A DNA stretch of 64,000 bases from Panax quinquefolius (GCA_020205615.1 CM035163.1:46345652-46409651); one strand, 5' to 3'. Shown: positions 45,278 through 56,077, counted from the first letter of the stretch. Program-made: numbers and translations. Notes: generated by a model not told the origin, from the letters alone.

Positions 45278-45830
45278 CGTGGGGGACTTTGGAGACAAAT
45301 TTCAGAATAATTATTGAATCTAAAAAATTATGAAATCATGGGGGTTTTATAGAGCATGTTACAAGCTTTCCATAGCCTCGAAAATGGACTAATTCCGTTA
45401 ACGAATGAAGAAGTTATGAAGATTTAAAGTATATGTGCGTCAAAAGTTGCGAAATCTGGAAAATTGGAGTTATGTGCCAAGAGTTTAATGCCTAGGCGCT
45501 AGACTCGGTGCTCACATTCTGTTCTTGGGCGCCTAGGCGCTTGCCCAAGGCCAAATTTGGGCGCCTAGGCATTGGTCGAGTGTTAAGCCAAAATCTGTCC
45601 GGACGTCCTTTAGTAAATTGGTCATAACGTTTTCATACGAACTCCGATTAAGGTGATTCAGGATGATTCGGAAAGATAACGAGTAGACCTATAACTTTCA
45701 TTCTTTATATTTTGATATTTGAGGTCGGTATCAAGGCCCAAAATGGTTATTTTAGGGACTAATGTGCATTCAGAGGCAATCAGAGGACATCAGGCATGCA
45801 CATATGCAACTTATAATGTTTTCGATGATA
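45278..45830 (+). other. Acquired non-coding segment, H internal 2
   Basis: Homologue of 40091-40640 and of B. The GCGCCTAGGCGC motifs are better kept here (about 45495-45570). Confidence 0.65.
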
Positions 45831-45957
45831 AAGGTATTCAAGGTTATACCTCAAGATTTGGAATATGAAATGAAGTCAAGGTATCCTCACCTCTTCTAAG
45901 ATACCAGTGCATCGTATATAAATTTTTGGGGGCGAAAATTTCATTAGAGGGAGATCA

Positions 45958-48900
45958 TGCGACCCCAGATTTTATGAATAAAGATTTAAATTTCTTGAAT
46001 TTTTTTTTGAATATTATGGAGTAAATTTGATATAATTTTATAGTTGTGGGTAATATTTATAAATTTTTCAAAGTACTCAAGTTGTATTATATTCGATTGG
46101 TCGGGGAATGTTCTTTTTATCGGGGAATATCCGTACGACGGCACAATCATTGGTGAACCAACAACGGAAGTATTGTCGTGGTAAGAAAATGACAGAATTA
46201 TCTTTTTATAAAATAACGGCGGAAGTGTTACCGTTAAAACTGTTGAACTACCCGGTAATAAAAGTACAGTAATACGTGTGGTTGCATAGTAGCACACGGT
46301 ATTGATTATTGATGCTTACGTGAGAAGTTACTCAGTTATACTCAATTATTACTACAGTAATTGTTGTATCATATCTCTCATATTATTGATTCGATTATTG
46401 TCACAGTATCATCTGCATTATATGATATATTATTAAATTAATAATTAAGACGACAAAGTTATTCATATTATTAAATTGCAATATTTACAATGTCTAGAAG
46501 TTCTGTCAAGGAGAGGTTTGGTCACCTAATTGCGCGCCAATAGGGAGAAATCCTTATTGGAAAGCCTCCTCTTTCTTGGGAACGACCTGGTTGTTAAATA
46601 TTATAAGTTATAATATTAATGATGAATAAGTTCTTTTTGATTAAAGATGAATTTAATAGCTCCATTGTGTTGGGATTATTAGTGTTAGTGGAAATCGACA
46701 TCTATTCCGATGATAATTGATGTCTGAGGGTTATATTGATAAATCGGGGAATTTATCCGATAAATGAGCAATTAATTGCTACTAATTCACATGCTTATAT
46801 AACTATTTGTTTACATGTGTGTACTACTGAGTCACATTCACTTACTATTAGGGGAGTTAGTGCAAGATTGATAATACTTGTATGATTAAATTAAAGATGG
46901 AGGTATAGATGGAGGTACTATATCGTAATTCGTATTTTCACATGATTATAACTATTGATTCACATGATTGAACTATATATTCACATTATTTACTATTACG
47001 GGAGGTGATGAAAGTTTGATAATACTTGCAGGACTAAATTAAAAATTAAAGAAAAGTTGGAGGTGTTGTACTGTAATTTTTTGAGCCCCAAAACTTGTAA
47101 TTATCAAAACTATATTTTTCTATAAATAGAAGCTCATTCTTCCTTCATTTCTCACCAATTCAGTAAAGCTATAGAACAATTATTATAGAGAGAAGCTATA
47201 GAGAGAAAATCTATAGAAGAAGAGAAGCCTGCTACCTCACTATTCCAAAGATCCAATTTCTTCTCGAGGTGTTTATATTATTTGTTGTACTCGTAAGGGG
47301 TATTATTTTTTGTATTCATGAAGAGAACTTCATTATTCCATTCTTTATTATTCTCGGCTGGAATAACGTGTATACGCTGGCTCTACCCTATACTTGGTGA
47401 AATTCTTCATTTATTCCATTCTTTATTATTCTGCTTGAATATCATGTATGTATGCGCGTTTACTGCCGGACCGGTTCCGTTATTTATTATTCTATTGGAA
47501 TAACTCCGCCTACATGCTGGCACCGCATGCATGGTGATTTTGTTGTTATTCCATTCTTTATTATTCTCATTGGAATATCCTCGCCTATACGCTTTATCTT
47601 TTATGCCTTACTTCGTTCCGTTATTTATTATTCTATTGAATAACTCGTCTACATCTGAAGTACCACATGCATGGTGATTTCGTTGTTATTCCATGCTTTA
47701 TTATTCTCATTGAATATCATACCTTCAGCATTTTACGGGGACCGGTTCCGTTATTTATTATTCTGTTGGAATAACCTGTCTATGCGAAGTACCGCATGCA
47801 TGGTGATTTCTGTTGTTATTCCATTCTTTATTATTCTGTTGGAATATCATGTCTGTGCATTTTACGCCGAACCTGGTTCCGTTATTTATTATTCTATTGG
47901 AATAACCTATCTATGCGAAGCACCGCATGCATGGTGATTTTTGTTATTATCCCATTCTTTATTATACTTAGTTGGTTAAAGTTTTGACTTCTATACTCCA
48001 TGAAATTAGTGGAATATCCTTGATATTTGCGCTTCATCCAGTATATTTTCATGAAAATATTCTTTTGAGCATTCTTGAATTTTACTCTACAAAGAAGTAT
48101 CATGTTGACAATTTGGACGTTATTAGTTCCTGAATAAATTAATTCTTGAACTTCTTTTATTGAATTCTTATATCATTGTCATCATCATCATGTTTATATT
48201 TTTTTTGAAAGTCATCTGTGGAATGTAGTGCATAGATGGACCTTGTATGATTATGACCAGGGATTATTCTGTGTAATCATAACCGTAATGTTACAAATGA
48301 TGTGGTAAAAGTCCTCATTGGCCCGTAGTGCATTGATGGACAGTTGTTGGCATGATCATGACTATTGATGAATACACGAATATCCTTGGCCCGTAGTGCA
48401 TGGATTATTTGTGGTCGTGATACTAATGAATATCCTTGGCCGTAGTGCAGGGATGATGTGGATTATTTATTAAGCTGAGTCCCAGCGATAAAAGTGATGA
48501 AAAACCTTTTAAATCATAAAAGACGGTAGATTTTATTCTCTACTTGACTCTTTTAATGGATTGCTTGTTCCGCTGCAGTTAAACTTGATGTCTATTGTAT
48601 TTTATCAGTTTAACATTGTTGAAGACTATTGATAATATATTCTGCATTATCTTAGTCATAATATTTCTTACTAGGCTAGTTGAGCTCACCCTTTCTTTCA
48701 CTGTTCTCTTCAGGAAATGAGAACGTAGCCGGGACTAGTCGGGGAACGGAGTGACGGTCCAGATGATAATATTAGTAGTCCTCACTATTCTGTTAAATAA
48801 TGTGATAATAAATGTAATGAGGACATCATTGAGTTTGTATACTGTCTAGATGACAATATACGTATTAAAACTCTTAGATTATGTTTTGTCGTATTTTACA

Positions 48901-48993
48901 CGACTGTTATATAATTAAGTTGTATTTGGATTTATGTACCATGTATTTGGCGACTTAGAATAGGTGATGTATACCTACTTTGGGGGCGACACA
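45958..48993 (+). repeat. H array LTR 3
   Basis: 3,036 bp, starting TGCGACCCC (an altered TGTGAGACCCC) and ending GGGGGCGACACA. It has four GCATGCATGG units as in LTR 1, and the TATA box at 47121-47128. Its end is fixed by the TTAGT duplication at 48994-48998. Confidence 0.92.
47121..47128 (+). promoter_or_regulatory. TATA box of H LTR 3
   Basis: TATAAATA in the family context. Transcription from here would run out of the array into D, antisense to D's coding. Confidence 0.68.
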
Positions 48994-50226
48994 TTAGTGG
49001 CTGGTGCAATAGGAGTTCTCATGTGGGAAGATGATTCCATGCCATACTTTTTAAGTGAGTCTTTGATATACTTGGCTAGTTTAATAAAGGTACCTTCATC
49101 AGTTTGATTCACTTAAAGTCCAATGAAGAAATTTAGTTCACCCATAATGCTCATTTCAAATTTTACTCTGCATAAGCTTGGCAAATCTCTCACATAGCGT
49201 TTTATCAGTAGAGCCAAATATAATGTCATCTATATATATTTATACTAATAGATCTTTATCTTTGTACTTCCTAAGAAATAGTGTGGTGTATACTCTTCCT
49301 CTAGAGAATCCCTTTTCAATTAAAAAGTTTGTTAGTATTTTATACCATGCTCTAGGTGCTTGTTTTAGTCCATATAATGCTTTATCTAATCTATAAACAT
49401 AATTAGAGAAGGTTGGATTGATAAAACTCGGGTGTTGTTCCATATAAACTTCTTCTTGAAGTTCTCCATTCAGAAATACACTTTTAACATCCATTTGAAA
49501 GACTTTGAACTTTATATGTGCAGCATAGGCAAGAAATATTCTGATTGCTTCTAGTCTGGTAGCAGGAGCAAAGGTATTATCATAGTCGATGCCTTCTTCT
49601 TGAGAGTAACCTTTTGTGACAATTCTTGACTTGTTCCTTGTGATCACTCCATCTTCATCCATCTTATTTCTGAATACTCATTTGGTGTCGATGACTGGTT
49701 GGTGATTTGGTCTTGGAACTAGTCTCCACACTTTACTTCTTTCAAATTGATTTAGTTCCTCCTACATAGCTTTAATCTAGCTTGAATCATCCAAGGCTTC
49801 CTCTATCTTCTTAGGTTCCATCTGGGACATAAAGCTCAGATAAAAACACTCATTTTAAGTAGCTGACCTAGTCTTGATTATTGCATTTGGATCTCCAATA
49901 ATCAATTCTTGTGTGTGATCTCTCGCCCATTTACTTCGTGTTGGAATGTCAGTTCTTGTGCCTTCTTGTCTGAATTCTTTAAGATTGACTTCAGCTTCTT
50001 GTTGTAGATGCTCATTATCTAGAGCAGTATCTTCTAAGATTGCTTCTTCATGCTCCACAATTCCTTCTTCTAAGCCTACGATCGTGGTGACTGGCTCAAC
50101 CACTTTGATTGTGTTGTCTGGTTCATCGGTCATGGAGTTGAGTGGTATAGACTTTCCTGATGAGTCTGTCTCATCAAAGATAACATGTGTAGAGACTTTA
50201 ACACTCATAGTTTTCTTGTTGAACAC
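48994..50226 (-). pseudogene. Element D reverse transcriptase, broken
   Basis: 50226-49855 carries the integrase-RT linker (MFNKKTMSVKVSTHVIFDETD). 49662-49240 carries RT fingers and part of the palm ([53 protein letters not shown]). The remainder to 48994 continues toward the LCRAKF-type sequence, shifted. Stops replace codons at several places, for example in the TKWVFR region near 49680. In the final catalytic stretch, the residues after LLV are shifted. It is close to C's RT but more decayed, as expected of an older element. Confidence 0.85.
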
Positions 50227-50990
50227 CCTGTTGGCTTTGCTATCTGTGGCATACCCAAGAAAGATTCCCTCATCTGAATTTGGTTGGAACTTAGTTAGAT
50301 ATTATTTTCCATTGTTGAGAATGTAGCAAGTACAACCAAAAGCATGGAAATAGCTAACATTTTCCTTTTTTTCCTTTTTATAGCTCATAAGGGGTCTTTT
50401 TGAGCGTAGGATGAGTAATAGATCTATTTTGGGTGTAGCAAAACATGTTGATAGCTTCTGCCCAGAAGTAATCAGGTAGGAGAGCTGCTTCCAGTAGTGT
50501 TCTTCCTGCCTTAATTAAGGTTCTGTTCTTTCTCTCAGCTACCCCATTTTGTTCTGAAGAGGTTCATGTGAAGTAACTCCAAGGGCTTATTAATAGAGTT
50601 GACTGCTTTGCCTTTGAATGAGCTCCTTGTTTTCTTTCCTAGCTGACATGCTTTGCAGGGTCTTTCTTTGACGAAGTTGAATTTTGGTAATCTTGCTATA
50701 AGGTCTTTGGAGGCCAGTTTTGACATGCCTTTGAAGTTTAGATGAGACAGTCTTATATGCCATAACCAACTGATTTCTTCGGAGGCTTTGGCAAGGAAAC
50801 ATATTGTCTCATCAGGATTTAACTTAGCAAGGTTGACAATATAGACATTTCCTTTTCTGGTTCCAGTGAGCTTTAGAGAAGAGGTCTTCAAATCTCTGAC
50901 TTGACATTGATTGTTGAGGAAGGTGACTTAATGTCCTTTGTCACAAAGTTGGCTGATGCTTAAGAGATTGTGTTTCAGACCTTCAACATA
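50227..50990 (-). pseudogene. Element D integrase with its core deleted
   Basis: The zinc domain is present (SWLWHIRLSHLNF, CKACQLGKK), and the core begins with LLHMNLF, where the first catalytic Asp is now Asn. After LLHMNLF (about 50556) the sequence jumps to QNGVAERKNRTL in another frame, the part around the catalytic Glu. The roughly 95 codons between, with the second catalytic Asp, are missing compared with C (20318-20600). The rest to 50227 is the decayed C-terminal part. Confidence 0.85.
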
Positions 50991-52165
50991 AGCTACTTTA
51001 TTGAAAGACACATCACCATTTCCAGCTGAGCCATGTCCTTTAGTTTTGCCAGAGCCGTTGTCACCAAAAATGACTGTTGGACCCTTTTTTTCTTTGAAGT
51101 TAGAGATAAGAGCTTTGTTTCTAGTTATAGGCCTTGAGCATCAACTATCAAGGTACCAAGTTTTCATAGTAGAGCTTTCTACCTGCAGTAAATTTTAGCT
51201 TTTATTTTGGTACCCAAACTTGCTTGGGTCCTTCCCTGTTAGTTCCCTTGAGGACCCATATCTCCTTGATTTTAGGTCTATGATTTATATGATTATAATA
51301 GCATGCTTCATACTTATGACCATATCTATTACATATAAAACATCTAGTATGATTCATGCTTGTGTGTGTATATGGATTATTTCTTATCCTGGACATATGT
51401 GGGTGATAGGTAGCCATATCCTTCTGCTGATTCTCTTTTTCCATACTATTTTATGATTCATAAATTTTGTAGAGTACATCTCAAGTCTACGATTCCTTTC
51501 TAGTTGGTTCATGAAGCTGGTTTTATTTGACCCCACGATCCTTCAAGGTTGAAGAGTGGAAATTGATTTACTCTTAATTTTTCTGAATCCTAGACTAGCA
51601 TGGGATCCGTTATGTCTAGGGACATTACTTGGATCATAAGAGCAAGGATTCATAGGCTCTGCACTTTGTGTGGATTTCACAAAAGTAATACCTATATTGA
51701 GATTAGAAGCACTGCTAGTGTTAGTTTCCAAAGACTTTTCCACATTTGATTTTGAGGAAGAGTCCTCAAAATCAAGACCTGATCAGTCAGAAGAATTCCT
51801 CTGACTAGAGATCAGAGAGTCCATAGATGAGGAAGACTTATTCCACATCTAGATCGTCTTTTCTAATTCCTTGATCTTAGAAGCTAGGTTCAACTTTCTT
51901 TGTGCACTTAGCTCATTTGTCTATTTCAAATTCTTATTCTCAACTTCAAGATTTGTGAGAGAGGAAGTGCTTAGCAGAACTGTCTCCAGATCTACTTGAA
52001 CTTTCTCTTTCTCTTGTTAAAGAAGAGAATTGTCTTTTGATAAGACTCTGAACCATTTCATATATAGATGTAGATTAGAGATTATATCATGTAATGCAGT
52101 TCTTAAATCATAAATATTCACATCAAGAATGTTGAAATCAAATACCTCATCAATACTGATTCTAA
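50991..52165 (-). pseudogene. Element D protease and gag C-terminal part, broken
   Basis: 51198-51001 matches C's protease region in poor condition. 51444-51202 keeps the second zinc knuckle (CFICNRYGHKYEAC) and IWVLKGTNREGPKQVWVPK. 51743-51543 and further right match C's gag linker with several stops. The similarity to SIRE gag linker (ALHDIISNLHLYMKWFRVL) goes on to about 52137-52165, and then nothing copia-like is readable. The N-terminal gag and LTR are absent. Confidence 0.75.
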
Positions 52166-54027
52166 TCTCTCACACACCTCTAGTTTCCCTCTCACCGATT
52201 CTCCTTCTCTGATCTTCATCTCCGATGTCTGTTCTTCTACTTCTCTATCAAATGCTTCTACGGTATACATACATTGTTGAAAATATGGTTAATCGATATT
52301 ATTAATCGTATAAACTCACAGTTCTTGAAATCCCTTTAGGGTTTAGATCTGAGATTTTTTGTTCTAGGGTTTTCAGATACTAAAATTTGTTTCTCTTCTT
52401 GCCTGAATCAAAAGATCATCATTTTCTTCGTTATATCCATTAAACTTTTAGGGTTTCTACTCAAATTCATTTCTGATTCGATTTTCAAAACCAATTTTTT
52501 TTAACTGTCCATTTTTTTGTTTTTGAAACTTCTGATGTTCAATTATCTACAAAAATATAAAGTGTTTTCTTCTTCTCGTTTAAATCAAAAGATTCACAAA
52601 TCTATGTTTAGGGTTTTTAGTTAAACCTAACTAGAAAAAGTTTTTTTTTGGCGTTTCGGTAAAATTTGTCAGCAATGTTTTAGAACACCTGAAGTTCTTT
52701 TGACTTTTATTTGAACCCATCAACTTTTGAATCTCTAATTTTATTTTCTTTGTTCTGAAGTATATATGATCTGAGAAGCTATTAGGGTTTCAGTCAAAAA
52801 CTAATTGATTCTCTTGTCTCTAACAATTTCTTTTCTTCTGTTCATTTTCAAAAATATCTTTCTTATATTTTTTTTATAAACATTTATGTCTTTGGGGCTT
52901 CACCAAAAATAAATAAATTTCTAACTGTTCTTCCAAGTTTATTTTTTCTTCAAATCAACAAGTTTTGGTCTAAAGCCTCCACTGAATCATATTTTTTTTG
53001 GGTCAAAATTTTTTTTAACCCTCTGTCAAATCCGAGAAGTACGTGATTTAGGGATCACTTTCCTAAAAACATTTTAAAACCCTAAAAATCTTAACAATTT
53101 TTTTAAAATCAGAGTTGCTTTTTGACATTTTATTTAAACTAAAACCTATTTTAACTTCATTCCATTTTGGCTAAAAATAGGTACATTTTATTTTATATAT
53201 CTGGCTATATATATATATACGTGTGTTTGTGCACCTTTGCTTGGGTAACTGATGTTTTCATTGAGAAAACTGCATAAGGATGAGCTTGTCACACTGACCT
53301 TCTCTATGAAACTGGTATATTTTTGTTGCCGACTCAGGTATAAACCTCTAATTTTTTTTAAATTGTGTGGATACTGATGTCCACTGGGTTTATTTTTGAC
53401 TGTCTTATATAAATTGTGTGGATACTGATGTCCGTTGGGTTTATTTTTGACTGTCTTATATAAATTGTGTGGATACTGATGTCCACTAGGTTTATTTATG
53501 GCACTAACTGGTCTTTGATCAATTTTTATGAGATGTGTCATAATTGCTCTATTTTACATACTACCTACTTCTATGAATTTTTCTTTCAATGTCAGTCCTG
53601 TGTCTTCGGCCATAATTAGGGTCCATCCCTCTCTGTGAATCAATACCTTGCCGAGTTATACTAAAAATGTTTTAAATGACAAATATTGCTATCTTTTGTA
53701 ATCATTCTTGAAGTTGACTGAAATTACTCATTCGCTATGTTCTCTATGTGACATGTGGTTATCTTATGTTACAATTTTCTCTATCTTTTTAAATAAAACC
53801 TCTATCTAAACTACTATTTTCCTTAAATGTGTTCTGATAACTACAGTTATTTGTGTAGTCATATTTACTGATAAGTCTTAACTGAGTATAAGGGCTATAT
53901 TCCTGCAGCATATCATTACTCTTTTCTCTATCTATATATATAAGGTCTTTCAAAAATGGTGCATTCATATGTCTAGTCTTTACTTAGCTAAATTCTCTCA
54001 CCTATCTTTCCTACCTCTTTACTAATA
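52166..54027. other. Unassigned AT-rich stretch between D and the G ORF
   Basis: About 1.86 kb without a recognised gene. It opens with a pyrimidine-rich stretch like a plant 5' leader (TCTCACACACCTCTAG, TCCTTCTCTGATCTTC; 52170-52230), followed by AGGGTTT-rich sequence and long T runs. A three-copy 51-bp repeat lies at 53360-53510. TATATATAAGG at about 53934-53944 is a possible promoter 85 bases before the ORF. I infer that it is the pol-to-ORF spacer of G, but no pol of G is seen. Confidence 0.5.
53360..53510. repeat. 51-bp direct repeat, three copies
   Basis: AAATTGTGTGGATACTGATG starts at 53360, 53411 and 53462. The spacing of exactly 51 bp makes a 17-residue repeat (core GHQYPHNLYKTV) in the minus-strand open frame 53541-53188. 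Copies differ by only a few bases. Confidence 0.9.
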
Positions 54028-55203
54028 ATGTCTAATCTATTTTCATCCAAACGAAAAACACTTCCTCTACATTCTGAGTTACAATTTTCTAATATTGTCC
54101 CTCACCTTACCATTGTCTCTGCCCAGTCTAAGTATAGAACTATGAGACACAATCTTTGTCCAGGAAATGTTATTACTTTTCATAATTTTCTAGACTTGTT
54201 CAAAAAATTTAAAAATGTTGGGTGGGAATGCTTAGTAACCTTCTATGATAAATCTATTTATCTTCATCTTATAGCCGAGTTTTACTCTCATATGGAATTT
54301 TCTACTAATTCTTCTGGTTTATTAAAGAGCATCACTACTTGCATTCAAGGTCAAACCTACACAATTGATGAGTTATTTCTTGTACATGCACTTCAACTAC
54401 ATCCCTCCACTCTAGAATTACCTAGGATTAACTCCTATCTTCATCCATCAGGTATATCTATAGAAGAATGTATGTTATTTAAGCATAATATGTCTGTAGT
54501 AACTGATCAAATGGTGTCAGCTCTCTTCTTTGACTATCCCTGCAAAATTGGTTTAAAATTTCTCACTGCTGAGTGTCAGTTTTTGGGAAAAATCTTAAGA
54601 AACAATTTCATGCCTGTAAGAGATGATCAAAAATTGCTGCCCTTTGATTTGGAAGTCATAAAAAGTATTTTAAATGAGTGCATGCCCTATAATTTAGCCT
54701 ACTTCTTGTTATCATCCTTTGAATTCTATTTTCATAATAACTGCCTTGGTTTTGGTTTACTACTCACTCACATTTTCAATTATCTAAACATACATGTGTC
54801 ACAACATCAGTCACAACTGGTTCCCACCAGTAACATTGTCTCCCATTTAAATCTGCCACCTCAACCCTTAATTATTTTTAAACCTGATGGTCATGAGGTG
54901 ATTGAGTCTAACATAAACATGGCCACTAAGATTGATTCGCTTAACAGTATGAATCAACTTCTTCTACATAATCAAACTCTGTTATTAGAAAAATTAAAAG
55001 ATGTACAGTCAACTCTACATGTTGTTAAGGCCATGGTATGTTGTCTAATGGAGACTAATAGCTTGGTTATGGGTCCTTACCCATTTAACACTACTGTCAA
55101 TGAGGTACCAGTTGATCTTGTGCCACCACCATTCCCTAAAGCTGCTGATGTTCACATTGCTGAAGTTTCTCACTTCTCTCCTCTAAATCTAGAGGAAATC
55201 TAA
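54028..55203 (+). CDS. 391-residue extra ORF of SIRE-like copia element G
   Basis: This is the only long uninterrupted frame in the window. The start MSNLFSSKRKTL is the first ATG after a run of stops. Residues about 45-110 (FKKFKNVGWECLVTFYDKSI, LIAEFYSHMEF, IQGQTYTIDELF) resemble the 'putative plant transposon protein' domain found in extra ORFs of plant retroelements. That is recognition by pattern and not proven. Residues about 305-345 are a likely coiled coil (SLNSMNQLLLHNQTLLLEKL). There is no signal peptide or clear membrane segment, so an envelope role is not supported. It lies where SIRE elements carry their env-like ORF: downstream of pol, followed by polypurine tracts and the LTR. 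Function unknown. Confidence 0.65.
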   Translation: MSNLFSSKRKTLPLHSELQFSNIVPHLTIVSAQSKYRTMRHNLCPGNVITFHNFLDLFKKFKNVGWECLVTFYDKSIYLHLIAEFYSHMEFSTNSSGLLKSITTCIQGQTYTIDELFLVHALQLHPSTLELPRINSYLHPSGISIEECMLFKHNMSVVTDQMVSALFFDYPCKIGLKFLTAECQFLGKILRNNFMPVRDDQKLLPFDLEVIKSILNECMPYNLAYFLLSSFEFYFHNNCLGFGLLLTHIFNYLNIHVSQHQSQLVPTSNIVSHLNLPPQPLIIFKPDGHEVIESNINMATKIDSLNSMNQLLLHNQTLLLEKLKDVQSTLHVVKAMVCCLMETNSLVMGPYPFNTTVNEVPVDLVPPPFPKAADVHIAEVSHFSPLNLEEI

Positions 55204-55269
55204 CTATTTTGACTAACTTGTCTAACCATTCGAATGATTGTAAACTTAACTCCCCTAAACCCCTCTCTC

Positions 55270-55302
55270 CTACTACACTACTACTACTACTACTACTACT
55301 AC
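55270..55302. repeat. CTA trinucleotide microsatellite
   Basis: About ten CTA triplets shortly after the ORF stop codon. A minor tract. Confidence 0.85.
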
Positions 55303-55423
55303 TTGACATATCTTTGCTAGTTTTATATATTTTCTGTTACTAACTCTTTGTGCAAGTTTTACTTAACTAAATATTTTCTGCAGATTTCAAATTTTATTTT
55401 ACCCCATCATTTTTTTATGATGA

Positions 55424-55438
55424 CAAAGGGGGAGAAGA
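55424..55438 (+). other. Upstream polypurine tract of G
   Basis: CAAAGGGGGAGAAGA, following TTATGATGA. It resembles the SIRE polypurine motif but lies 250 bp before the LTR. A further AAGGGGGAA occurs at 55631-55639. Confidence 0.6.
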
Positions 55439-55467
55439 AAAATATTAATAACTGATATAACTGTCAA

Positions 55468-55612
55468 TATAAACTTCTATGAGATTGGATATAAACTACT
55501 ATAAACTGTTATGAGATTGGATATAAACTGCTATGAGATTGAATATAAACTACTATGAGATTGGAATTAAACTGCTATGAGATTGAATACAAACTGCTAT
55601 GAGATTGGAATT
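55468..55612. repeat. 22-bp minisatellite before the G LTR
   Basis: About six imperfect copies of TATAAACTGCTATGAGATTG, alternating with GGA or GAA ends. It lies between the first two purine tracts. Confidence 0.88.
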
Positions 55613-55681
55613 AAAAAGTGTTCATAATTTAAGGGGGAACTTTTGAAGGGATAAAAATATTTTTAAATAATTGTCATCATC

Positions 55682-55695
55682 AAAAAGGGGGAGAT
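55682..55695 (+). other. Polypurine tract of G at the LTR
   Basis: AAAAAGGGGGAGAT, following GTCATCATC and directly before TGATAGG. This phrase is typical of the 3' end of SIRE/Maximus copia elements and fixes the LTR start and the plus orientation. Confidence 0.85.
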
Positions 55696-56024
55696 TGATA
55701 GGTATAATTTTATTTTATTTTGTTGATAACAATTATATTGTAATTAATTAAATATGTAATTATTTAATTGTTTAATTATTTTATCTTATTATTTTATCTA
55801 AACTATTTTTTGATTTTACTTGAATTAATTTTATTGACCTTGATAATTTAAATGTCAAATGTTAAATAAATTAATTCATATAATACTTAAGGCGAGGAAA
55901 TCCTATGTATCTTTTCAAAAATCAAAGTTGGGCAAAAATATTTTTGCATGCATATATACATAAATCATATGTATCAATATAATATTATATTTATATATAA
56001 TATTATATATTTATATTTATGTGT

Positions 56025-56072
<48 letters not shown>
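56025..56072. repeat. TA dinucleotide microsatellite in the G LTR
   Basis: About 48 bases of TA repeat. Confidence 0.95.

Positions 56073-56077
<5 letters not shown>

Larger units (their letters stand above)
35377..48993 (+). mobile_element. Tandem gypsy array H: LTR-internal-LTR-internal-LTR
   Basis: The 13.6-kb insertion has one 5-bp duplication (TTAGT) around the whole. It has three LTRs (35377-38377, 40767-43556, 45958-48993) and two internals (38378-40766 and 43557-45957, about 2.4 kb each). The internals are nearly identical. Each has a primer binding site, a gag lacking its core, a protease remnant, the B-type pol remnant, the acquired non-coding segment and a polypurine tract. It belongs to the A/B family and is non-autonomous. 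A single outer duplication means that one insertion later gained an extra LTR-internal unit by unequal recombination, or that a tandem copy inserted. Confidence 0.93.
35081..52165 (-). mobile_element. SIRE-like Ty1/copia element D, fragment interrupted by H
   Basis: Copia coding close to C's is present in two blocks: 35081-35376 (RT-RNase H connection and RNase H) and 48994 to about 52165 (RT back to part of gag). They are separated by the H array. Its 3' part was displaced by insertion of C at 35081, and its 5' part stops in the gag linker near 52165, so no LTR of D is visible. The integrase core is deleted and many stops are present. By nesting it is the oldest element in the centre of the window. 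Confidence 0.85.

Noticed and set aside
52170..54027. Host gene 5' region or exon
   Set aside because: Pyrimidine-rich leader-like sequence and AGGGTTT motifs are suggestive, but no coding exon with recognisable protein or consistent splice sites could be read.
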